Source: Fimenecus sp045579305
GTDB taxonomy: Bacteria; Bacillota; Clostridia; Oscillospirales; Acutalibacteraceae
Direction: 5' to 3'
DNA: 11,509 nucleotides
NCBI GenBank assembly: GCA_045579305.1
Contig: JAZNLY010000095.1
Span: 1 to 11,509, forward strand
The notes under the pieces are model-generated. The model was not told where the DNA came from. It did no database searches and was given only the letters and a program-made list of their open reading frames with translations. Position numbers and translations under genes: made by a program. Below are positions 5,799 through 11,509 of this stretch, piece by piece. The first letter of the stretch is position 1. Each line of letters starts with the position of its first letter.

Positions 5799-6860
5799 AT
5801 GAATTCAATATTAGAATTTTGGTCTCAGATGACGTCGAACCCACTGCTTTTTATTGCAGTTGCGCTCACCCTTGGCGTTATTCTGGTAAATGGTTGGACC
5901 GATGCACCTAATGCTATTGCCACTTGTGTTGTTACCAGATGCATGTCACCACGGGCTGCAATACTTATGGCTGCCGTATTCAATTTTCTCGGTGTTTTCA
6001 TAATGACAATGGTTAATGCAACTGTTGCTGAAACTATCACAAAAATGGTGGATTTTGGTTCAAACCCCGACCTTGCAATTATTGCGCTCAGCGCTGCGTT
6101 GTTTGCAATTGTAACTTGGGCAATGCTCGCTTGGGTATTTGGCATTCCTACAAGTGAAAGCCATGCACTTATTGCCGGCCTTACTGGTAGTGCAATTGCA
6201 CTCCACGGTAGTTTTGAAGGTGTAAACGGCGGTGAATGGATAAAAGTAGTTTACGGTATCTTTATTTCTGTTATTCTCGGATTCGGATTAGGATGGGTTG
6301 TTTGCAAGCTTGTTACAAAAGCGTTTTACAATGCAGACAGACCTAAAACCGAGCCGTTTTTCAGAGGAGCACAGATTGTCGGTGCTGCATCAATGGCATT
6401 TATGCACGGTGCACAGGACGGACAGAAATTTATGGGTGTTGTGCTTCTTTGTGTATATATGTCACAGGGTCAGGGCTTGCCAAATGATATTGATATCGCC
6501 AATGACTATCTCTGGCTTATGATTGTTTGTTCTGTTGTTATGGCAGCAGGTACTGCGATGGGTGGTAAAAAGATTATCAAATCTGTTGGTATGGACATGG
6601 TTAAGCTTGAAAAATACCAGGGATTCTCGGCTGATATTGCAGCTGCCCTTTCACTCTTAATCTGCTCTGTATTCAGTCTCCCTGTTTCAACAACTCACGC
6701 AAAAACAACATCAATTATGGGTGTTGGCGCTGTAAAACGAGTTTCTGCTATCAACTTTGGCGTTGTAAAGGAAATGGTGCTTACATGGGTACTCACCTTC
6801 CCGGGTTGCGGACTTGTTGGATTTTTGATGACTAAATTATTTATGTTTATATTCACCTGA
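5799..6860 (+). CDS. pit: PiT-family inorganic phosphate permease
   Basis: This 353-residue integral membrane protein has the internal duplication typical of PiT (PF01384). The first half has NGWTDAPNAIAT at residues 31-42 and IPTSESHALIAGLTG at 116-130. The second has FMHGAQDGQKFMG at 201-213 and LPVSTTHAKTTSIMGVG at 294-310. PiT carriers import phosphate with H+ or Na+, in some species as a neutral metal-phosphate complex. In the best-known members the paired signatures read G-x-N-D. Here the Asn is replaced by Thr (T34) in one and Gln (Q206) in the other, while both Asp remain. The start has AAAGG about 10 bases upstream. It is the first gene of an operon with the DUF47 protein 17 bases downstream. 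Confidence 0.93.
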   Translation: MNSILEFWSQMTSNPLLFIAVALTLGVILVNGWTDAPNAIATCVVTRCMSPRAAILMAAVFNFLGVFIMTMVNATVAETITKMVDFGSNPDLAIIALSAALFAIVTWAMLAWVFGIPTSESHALIAGLTGSAIALHGSFEGVNGGEWIKVVYGIFISVILGFGLGWVVCKLVTKAFYNADRPKTEPFFRGAQIVGAASMAFMHGAQDGQKFMGVVLLCVYMSQGQGLPNDIDIANDYLWLMIVCSVVMAAGTAMGGKKIIKSVGMDMVKLEKYQGFSADIAAALSLLICSVFSLPVSTTHAKTTSIMGVGAVKRVSAINFGVVKEMVLTWVLTFPGCGLVGFLMTKLFMFIFT

Positions 6861-6877
6861 TGAAAGGATGTTAAAAA

Positions 6878-7498
6878 ATGGCAAAAGGCGATAAATTTTA
6901 TTTTGAAAACTTTGTAGAGTGTGCAACTCTTGCAAAGAAAGCAGCAAACTATCTTGTTGAATGTCTCAAAAATTACGATTCAGATAAAATTGAAACTATG
7001 CTCAAGGAAATGCATGTCTTTGAACATAGCGCAGATAAAAAGAAACACGAAATGAATGAAAAACTTGCAAAGGCTTTTGTTACTCCGGTTGAACGTGAAG
7101 ACCTTGATATGCTCAGCCATGAACTTGACAATGTCCTTGATACTTTGGAAGAAGTATTACAGAAGCTTTATATTTATAACGTTAAATCAATTGAACCTTC
7201 TGCAGTTCAATATGCTGACAACATTGTAAGTAGTTGTGACTTACTCTGTTCTATTATGGCTGAGTTTGAAAACTTCAAGAAGTCAAAGAAAATCCATTCA
7301 CTTATTGTTAAATGTAACGATGTTGAAGAAGAATGTGACAAGTTATATCTTACTTCTATGCACAATATCACAAAGAATTCTGCAGATGTTCTTACAACTA
7401 TCGCATGGTATAAAATTTATGATTGCTTTGAAGCTTGCGCTGATGCCTGTGAACATGTAGCAGAAAGTGTAGCATCAATCATTATGAAAAACACGTAA
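6878..7498 (+). CDS. DUF47 / PhoU-like accessory protein of the PiT permease
   Basis: This 206-residue all-helical cytoplasmic protein has PhoU-like helices. Acidic metal-binding motifs occur around FEHSADKKKHEM (48-59), PVEREDLDMLSHELD (70-84), DVEEECDKLY and, near the C-terminus, IYDCFEACADACEHVAESV. DUF47 (PF01865) proteins are nearly always encoded with PiT permeases and are thought to regulate phosphate uptake, perhaps by binding metal ions like PhoU. The ribosome binding site GAAAGGATG lies in the 17-base gap after the permease stop, so the two are co-transcribed. A terminator follows within 20 bases. Confidence 0.92.
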   Translation: MAKGDKFYFENFVECATLAKKAANYLVECLKNYDSDKIETMLKEMHVFEHSADKKKHEMNEKLAKAFVTPVEREDLDMLSHELDNVLDTLEEVLQKLYIYNVKSIEPSAVQYADNIVSSCDLLCSIMAEFENFKKSKKIHSLIVKCNDVEEECDKLYLTSMHNITKNSADVLTTIAWYKIYDCFEACADACEHVAESVASIIMKNT

Positions 7499-7516
7499 GA
7501 TTTAATAACCAAAAGT

Positions 7517-7545
7517 AAAAGTGAGGTTTAAAACCTCACTTTTTT
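7517..7545 (+). terminator. Bidirectional terminator between converging operons
   Basis: AAAAGTGAGG (7517-7526) and CCTCACTTTT (7534-7543) form a perfect 10-base stem with loop TTTAAAA. Two further T (7544-7545) continue the T run on the plus strand. On the minus strand TTTTACTTTTGG follows the stem, so it probably also ends the sigma-factor operon. Confidence 0.88.
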
Positions 7546-7549
7546 ATTG

Positions 7550-7762
7550 TTATTTTTTTCTTTTCGTATAAACAAATAGTACAAAAAGAGTTAAAAGAAT
7601 AGTAATGGTTGCTTTCAACGGAATCATATGGCTAATTGTTGCCGCGAAATACTCGTCAGCGGGTGCTGAAAGTTTTATCGGAAAGAAAAAATAGCTTAAT
7701 GATAACCAACTCACTATTGCTGTTATTATTGCCACAATTATTCCTTTGATTTTATTTACCAT
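7550..7762 (-). CDS. Small two-span membrane protein, third gene of the sigma-factor operon
   Basis: This 70-residue protein is not recognised as a known family. Two hydrophobic segments lie at about residues 6-27 and 49-66. Between them is a loop with SAPADEYFAATISHMIP, and the C-terminal end is basic (YTKRKK). Positive charge at both ends suggests both termini are cytoplasmic with the loop outside. The start ATG at 7762 is 13 bases after the stop of the beta-propeller gene, with AAGGG 10 bases upstream, so it belongs to the same transcript. It could assist or tune the sigma/propeller pair, but that rests only on position. Confidence 0.7.
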   Translation of the reverse strand: MVNKIKGIIVAIITAIVSWLSLSYFFFPIKLSAPADEYFAATISHMIPLKATITILLTLFVLFVYTKRKK

Positions 7763-7775
7763 ATCAGTATTACCC

Positions 7776-9842
7776 TTATTTTGATGTCTTTAATTCATCT
7801 ATTTTCTCATTTGTTGTAAGGTCAAACGCAGTTACATAGGTACCGCGTTCATAGTGGTCAGTTACAACATAGAAAACATCTTCCACATAAGTAGCACCAC
7901 AGAAGGTATCGTTGAAACCAAGATTATATCGTGTAACCTCACGAAGACCATTGTCGGTCAATTCATATCGGATATAATAGTCACCCATCTCTGCTTTATT
8001 AAGAACATAACTGTTAACTGAAAACGGAACAGCAAATTCTTTTTCAGAAAGTGTTACATATAATTTATGATTGTAGGCAACAGGTGAATAGCAATATGCC
8101 TCTCCGCCTGTAACTTTAAGCACAGAAGTTTCTTTTGGCTCATACGGGTCCGAAACATCAAAGAGAGATACTTTACAGTCACCGTTTACTCCTGCATTTG
8201 TGCCATCCTGACCAACACCTACTAAAAGTCCGTCTGCAATAGGATGAAGATACTCCGAGAAGCCGGGTATTTTAAGTTCACTCTTCACAGTTGGTTTTTC
8301 AGGATTACTCAGGTCAATTACAAACAATGGGTCTGTCTGTCTGAATGTTACAACATAAGCCATATTGTCCACAAAACGAACGGACTTAATCAGTTCACCC
8401 TTTGCCATATCTTCAACTTTACCGACAATTTTCATTTCGCTATTGAGGATATAAAGATTATTAACTCTGTCATCAACAGACATTGAAACCATATTACCCT
8501 CAACCTTTGTCTTGTTAGCAGTTGTTGCAACACGGAAATGTTCTCCGTCATAACTCATTGAGAATTGGTCGTTGAGATAACCGCTTACCACACCGGCACA
8601 CTTGAACTCTACACTTGTGTCAGTATATTCAAAACGATAGATTTTTGTTGTCTCTTCTGCTTTCTCAGTATAAATGTTTTCACAGAGGAAAAGTCCTTTT
8701 GAGGATGCATAAAGATTTCCACAATCTCCAAGTATTGCAGCACTTTCAGGCTCTTTATTTTTGCTTGTGTCAAGAGTTGTTATAACCGCATAAGTCGGAG
8801 CATCACTTTCCGGAATTACAGAAATGCAATCGCATGGAAGTGGTTTGCATGCACCATTGACTGTCACCTCGGGAATGCATCCTTCACGATAATCATCCCT
8901 ATAAACATTAACATGATAAGTGCTGATTGTATAAAGCATTTTGCCAATCATTCGTGAATTTTTATAATTGCCCTGCTGTGAGTATTCATTGGCCAACTTC
9001 GGTGCTTTTCTATCAGTAATATCATACACCTTTACAAACGTATCACATTCATAAAAATATGCCACGTCCTCCATTGTACCGAATAAGCCGTTTTTCTGTG
9101 ATGATTGCTCTTTTTTCTGAAGATTACCGACAATTACAAGGCTATCATCATTGATATAAATTTCGCTGATTATTTCTTCATCCTTCAAATTTATCTGGGA
9201 AGCCTTTGTCATTTTTTCACCTGATAAATCAATAATGGACACCGTTTTATCATTTCCGTAGGCTTTATTCACTCCGTTGACTACATAAAGGTAGTTTCCG
9301 TCAGTTTTGATGATATCGCCTTCGTCAACATCTTTTTCCTGTTTATTTGTTGTGCCGAAATTCTTGTCAGCAGTTGCCGAGCCCATTCCTGAAGCACCAT
9401 TCATATTTTCAGGTGCTGATTCGGGTGCTGCACCATCCGCAGCTGTATCTCCTGCAACAGCATCTTCTTCCACAAACATCCCTGTATCAGCAGTACCAAA
9501 CAATCCATTGAAGAAATTGTTTTTCTTGCTTTCCTTATGAAGCTCATCAAATTTCTCGTAGATTTTATCATAGGACTGGTATTGCATAACATCCATTTGA
9601 CCATTTTCTACCGGCACATTCTTCTGCTGAAGATTCATATACACAGCTACAATACCAACAACCAAAAGAAGTGATGCCACCAATGGCACAAGTTTCTTCG
9701 CAACATTCTTTTTCTTTGGCATTTCGATAATTTCTGCTTGTGGTGTTTCAATTTTATCAATAATATTTTCTTTGCTTAAGCTTTCGGGTAATTTAACCTG
9801 CATTTTTTCGTTGAGAAAATCATTTGTTTTTTTGCCCATCAT
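7776..9842 (-). CDS. Membrane-anchored beta-propeller protein, candidate anti-sigma factor
   Basis: This protein has 688 residues. The cytoplasmic tail (1-49) includes LPESLSKENIIDKIE (18-32). A basic patch KKKNVAKK precedes one membrane span at about 50-68. An acidic, Ala/Gly-rich linker follows (about 124-160). The outside part from about 170 opens with DVDEGDIIKTDGNYLYVV (171-188), the hallmark of the secreted C-terminal beta-propeller family (PF09826), and repeats strand motifs such as LYVV, LVIVG, YVVTF and YVVTD. A Cys-containing insert lies near GCIPEVTVNGACKPLPCDC. The ATG overlaps the sigma-factor stop (ATGA), and a second ATG one codon later (9837-9839) is better spaced from AGGAG. 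The tail-span-outer-sensor layout next to an ECF sigma gene suggests an anti-sigma. No known anti-sigma domain is recognised in the short tail. Confidence 0.85.
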   Translation of the reverse strand: MMGKKTNDFLNEKMQVKLPESLSKENIIDKIETPQAEIIEMPKKKNVAKKLVPLVASLLLVVGIVAVYMNLQQKNVPVENGQMDVMQYQSYDKIYEKFDELHKESKKNNFFNGLFGTADTGMFVEEDAVAGDTAADGAAPESAPENMNGASGMGSATADKNFGTTNKQEKDVDEGDIIKTDGNYLYVVNGVNKAYGNDKTVSIIDLSGEKMTKASQINLKDEEIISEIYINDDSLVIVGNLQKKEQSSQKNGLFGTMEDVAYFYECDTFVKVYDITDRKAPKLANEYSQQGNYKNSRMIGKMLYTISTYHVNVYRDDYREGCIPEVTVNGACKPLPCDCISVIPESDAPTYAVITTLDTSKNKEPESAAILGDCGNLYASSKGLFLCENIYTEKAEETTKIYRFEYTDTSVEFKCAGVVSGYLNDQFSMSYDGEHFRVATTANKTKVEGNMVSMSVDDRVNNLYILNSEMKIVGKVEDMAKGELIKSVRFVDNMAYVVTFRQTDPLFVIDLSNPEKPTVKSELKIPGFSEYLHPIADGLLVGVGQDGTNAGVNGDCKVSLFDVSDPYEPKETSVLKVTGGEAYCYSPVAYNHKLYVTLSEKEFAVPFSVNSYVLNKAEMGDYYIRYELTDNGLREVTRYNLGFNDTFCGATYVEDVFYVVTDHYERGTYVTAFDLTTNEKIDELKTSK

Positions 9843-10336
9843 TCTAACTCCTTTCTGAGTTTTCCTAACGCTCTTCTGAGTTTTGTTCTGACTGTCCCGG
9901 AAGGCAAGTCCAGAATTTTACCGATTTCGTGAGATTTAAACCCGCCGACTACGGATAAAAGGACTATTTCCTTTGAAACTGTGTCGAGACTTTCGAGTGC
10001 TTCACGTACGGGAATCGAAAATTCTATTTCCCTATCCGTATAGCCAGTATCTTCAAACTCGATTATGTAATTATTTTTTGAAAGGACCTTTTTGCAAGTA
10101 TTTGAAAGGGATGTAAAAAGATATGATTTGAATTTCTCGGGATTTTTAAGGGAATGTATACTTTTAAATATCGAAATTGCTGTTTCCTGTACAGCATCCT
10201 CGGCATCATAAGTATTTTTGCACATACCAAGTGCAAATCGGTACATATCAAGAGCATATTGCTCATATAACTCTCCAAATGCATTTTTATCTCCTGCCAT
10301 GGCAGACAAAACAATATTGTTTATTTCTTTACTCAT
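9839..10336 (-). CDS. ECF-type RNA polymerase sigma factor
   Basis: With the start preferred here the protein has 165 residues. Region 2 spans about 19-85, with FGELYEQYALDMYRFALGMC and the DAEDAVQE core at 44-51 that contacts core polymerase and melts the -10. Region 4 spans about 113-163, with a helix-turn-helix at 134-157 (SHEIGKILDLPSGTVR). There is no region 1, 3 or C-terminal extension, which fits ECF (group 4) factors. An upstream in-frame ATG at 10340-10342 lies only one base after GGAGG, too close to be used, while the ATG at 10334-10336 is 7 bases away. Its stop overlaps the next gene's start, so translation of the two is coupled, a typical sigma/anti-sigma arrangement. Confidence 0.93.
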   Translation of the reverse strand: MSKEINNIVLSAMAGDKNAFGELYEQYALDMYRFALGMCKNTYDAEDAVQETAISIFKSIHSLKNPEKFKSYLFTSLSNTCKKVLSKNNYIIEFEDTGYTDREIEFSIPVREALESLDTVSKEIVLLSVVGGFKSHEIGKILDLPSGTVRTKLRRALGKLRKELE

Positions 10337-10376
10337 TTTCATACCTCCCTGCCGTTTTTGTCCCTTTCATAATATA

Positions 10377-10405
10377 AGAGTATCAAAAATTTATTTTTGT
10401 TTCAA
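10377..10405 (-). promoter_or_regulatory. Promoter of the sigma-factor operon
   Basis: TTGAAA (10400-10405), a 17-base spacer and TACTCT (10377-10382) with TG extended -10 read as a sigma-A promoter. Shifted by one base the upstream box is TGAAAC, the classic ECF -35, although the usual CGT at -10 is missing. The -35 is embedded in the palindrome TTTGTT-TC-AACAAA (10396-10409), and the spacer holds CAAAAAT-TT-ATTTTTG (10384-10399). Confidence 0.6.
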
Positions 10406-10430
10406 CAAATCTGGAAAAATTTTAAAAATA

Positions 10431-10459
10431 TTGAAAATCATCATTATTTAAACTATAAT
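10431..10459 (+). promoter_or_regulatory. Sigma-A promoter of the metalloprotease gene
   Basis: TTGAAA (10431-10436), a 17-base spacer and a perfect TATAAT (10454-10459) predict a start near 10466. The ribosome binding site AAAGGA (10474-10479) follows. The promoter is back to back with that of the sigma operon, with 25 bases between the two -35 boxes. Confidence 0.8.
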
Positions 10460-10488
10460 ATTTTCATCACATAAAAGGAAAACACAAA

Positions 10489-11322
10489 ATGAAACATTTA
10501 AAAAGACTTTTTATATTCATTCTCGTTGTGATTTTTATTCTCGGAATAATTGGTTTCGTTCTCTGGTCATATGAAGGTATGAATAAGTCCGACGAAACAC
10601 GACGGGCATACAATGTCGGCTCCTGCTATAATATGCAGGAAGATTTATGCTATTATATAATTTTCCTTGATGATGAAGAGAGTCAATGGACAAATGAAGA
10701 TAAAGAAATATTTGTGAACAAAAAATTCTTGCCTACGATGAAGTTTTTATCCCAACAAGCATCAAAATATAATACTGAAATCTCAACTGACTATAAAACT
10801 ATTGAAAAAAAGGTAACATATGATGGTGTTATGGAATCTGAAACAAGGGAAAATGGTGGTCAGTATAACATTCTTACTCAAGTGGCAAAATCAATGGGAT
10901 ATGATTCCCATTGGGAAATGACCCATACCCTGAGAAAAGAACTTAATGTAAAACAGGTAGCTTATCTTATTGCCATTAACAAGAATGGTCGCTCATATAA
11001 GCACACCCACCCCTATGGTCCGTTTGAAAAACCAACGGAATTCTGCATTTTCTTCTCACAGTCAATCGGATATACCGACACAACCTGTTATTCAACAATC
11101 GGTCACGAAATTCTCCACCTTTTTGGTGCAGAGGACTACTATAGCTCTGCCGGTAATTATCCCGAAAGAAATAAACTTGCCACAATGCTTTATCCTGCGG
11201 ACATTATGTTTGCCACTGCCAATGATATAAATGATAAAAACATCGGGGCATATACGGCATATTCCGTAGGTTGGATTGATGAATTGCCAAAAGAATGTGA
11301 CACAGAAAATTGGTGGAAATAA
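10489..11322 (+). CDS. Membrane-anchored or secreted metzincin-like metalloprotease
   Basis: This 277-residue protein has a basic start (MKHLKRL) and a hydrophobic stretch at about 8-27 without an obvious signal-peptidase site, so it is probably a signal anchor with the rest outside. The zinc-binding motif is HEILHLFGAED, with H206, E207 and H210 and a third ligand at D216, matching HExxHxxGxxD of metzincins. A downstream PADIM segment with M240 could be the Met-turn. Several Cys (C46, C54, C186, C200, C270) could form disulfides. I do not recognise a named family. It is transcribed alone, with its own terminator 39 bases after the stop. It is divergent from the sigma/propeller operon and may act on envelope proteins, but its target is unknown. 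Confidence 0.8.
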   Translation: MKHLKRLFIFILVVIFILGIIGFVLWSYEGMNKSDETRRAYNVGSCYNMQEDLCYYIIFLDDEESQWTNEDKEIFVNKKFLPTMKFLSQQASKYNTEISTDYKTIEKKVTYDGVMESETRENGGQYNILTQVAKSMGYDSHWEMTHTLRKELNVKQVAYLIAINKNGRSYKHTHPYGPFEKPTEFCIFFSQSIGYTDTTCYSTIGHEILHLFGAEDYYSSAGNYPERNKLATMLYPADIMFATANDINDKNIGAYTAYSVGWIDELPKECDTENWWK

Positions 11323-11360
11323 ATAAGCATAAATGCAAAATTAAATAGATAAATAACAAT

Positions 11361-11386
11361 AGCGAGGAATAAAATCCTAGCTTTTT
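11361..11386 (+). terminator. Intrinsic terminator of the metalloprotease gene
   Basis: AGCGAGGA (11361-11368) pairs with TCCTAGCT (11375-11382), one mismatch and a 6-base loop, followed by a run of T to 11386. It is weaker than the other terminators in the window. Confidence 0.7.
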
Positions 11387-11439
11387 CTTGCGTTGACACA
11401 GCATTAAATTAGAGTTTATCGAACAGAATTGAATTCAGT

Positions 11440-11509
11440 GTCATTCTGAGGAACGAAGTGACGAAGAATCTCTGTTGGTTGCTATGTTGCTGTAGTTGAG
11501 ATTCTTCGC
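11440..11509. repeat. Palindromic intergenic repeat, truncated by the window edge
   Basis: The left arm begins GTCATTCTGAGGAACGAAG (11440-11458) and runs into CGAAGAATCTC (11462-11472). After a 25-base centre, GAGATTCTTCG (11498-11508) starts the mirror arm, which is cut off. The GTCATTCTGAGGA...GAAGAATCTC pattern is familiar as a multi-copy intergenic palindrome in several bacterial phyla. It has no open frame and no known transposase. Confidence 0.75.

Noticed and set aside
9307..9540. 77-residue plus-strand frame opposite the propeller-protein linker
   Set aside because: It is a by-product of the Ala/Gly/Asp-rich linker on the other strand, with no ribosome binding site or neighbouring gene on that strand.
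10340..10342. Upstream ATG as start of the ECF sigma factor
   Set aside because: It lies one base from GGAGG. The next in-frame ATG at 10334-10336 has the normal 7-base spacing.
11393..11421. TTGACA with TTATCG at 17-base spacing near the right edge
   Set aside because: The -10 match is poor, and no gene follows within the window before the repeat.

Overview
The window looks like chromosomal DNA from an AT-rich, low-GC Gram-positive bacterium, most likely a gut or rumen Clostridia (Oscillospiraceae/Lachnospiraceae-like). This rests on strong AGGAGG-type ribosome binding sites, sigma-A promoters of TTGACA/TATAAT type, short U-tailed terminators, the rpsF-ssb gene order and the style of the proteins. 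The exact genus cannot be fixed from the sequence alone. There are nine genes (one cut by the window edge), no tRNA, rRNA, CRISPR array or insertion sequence, and several well-formed RNA elements.

Layout. Positions 1-570 (minus strand) hold the start of the ribosomal-protein S6 operon: rpsF, then ssb running off the left edge. Its promoter has its -35 box inside the terminator hairpin of the gene upstream, and its leader can fold into a compact three-helix structure. Positions 584-2064 (minus) hold a solitary O-antigen ligase/polymerase-family membrane protein with its own promoter and terminator. Positions 2065-2695 have no protein gene. They contain a convincing unannotated small RNA on the plus strand (about 2176-2305: promoter, 5' stem-loop starting at the predicted first base, pyrimidine-rich middle, intrinsic terminator), a cluster of degenerate 7-bp repeats and a small GC-rich palindromic repeat. 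Positions 2696-5668 (minus) hold a P2-type cation ATPase preceded by a complete yybP-ykoY (Mn2+) riboswitch with a terminator that competes with the aptamer's closing helix. Positions 5725-7545 (plus) hold a divergent two-gene operon: a PiT phosphate permease and its DUF47/PhoU-like partner. Positions 7550-10405 (minus) hold a three-gene operon: ECF sigma factor, a membrane-anchored beta-propeller protein and a 70-residue membrane protein. Positions 10431-11386 (plus) hold a divergent metzincin-like membrane-anchored or secreted metalloprotease. The right edge cuts through a long palindromic intergenic repeat.

How the parts may work together. The riboswitch indicates that the ATPase is switched on by Mn2+ and so exports Mn2+ (possibly with Ca2+) rather than acting only in Ca2+ handling. 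The divergent PiT/DUF47 pair imports phosphate, which PiT carriers can take up as metal-phosphate, so the two transport units sit together plausibly. The sigma factor and the propeller protein overlap by four bases. The propeller protein has a short cytoplasmic tail, one membrane span and a large outside domain, which is the architecture of an anti-sigma factor that senses the envelope. The divergent protease faces the same compartment and may be a partner, though nothing in the sequence proves it.
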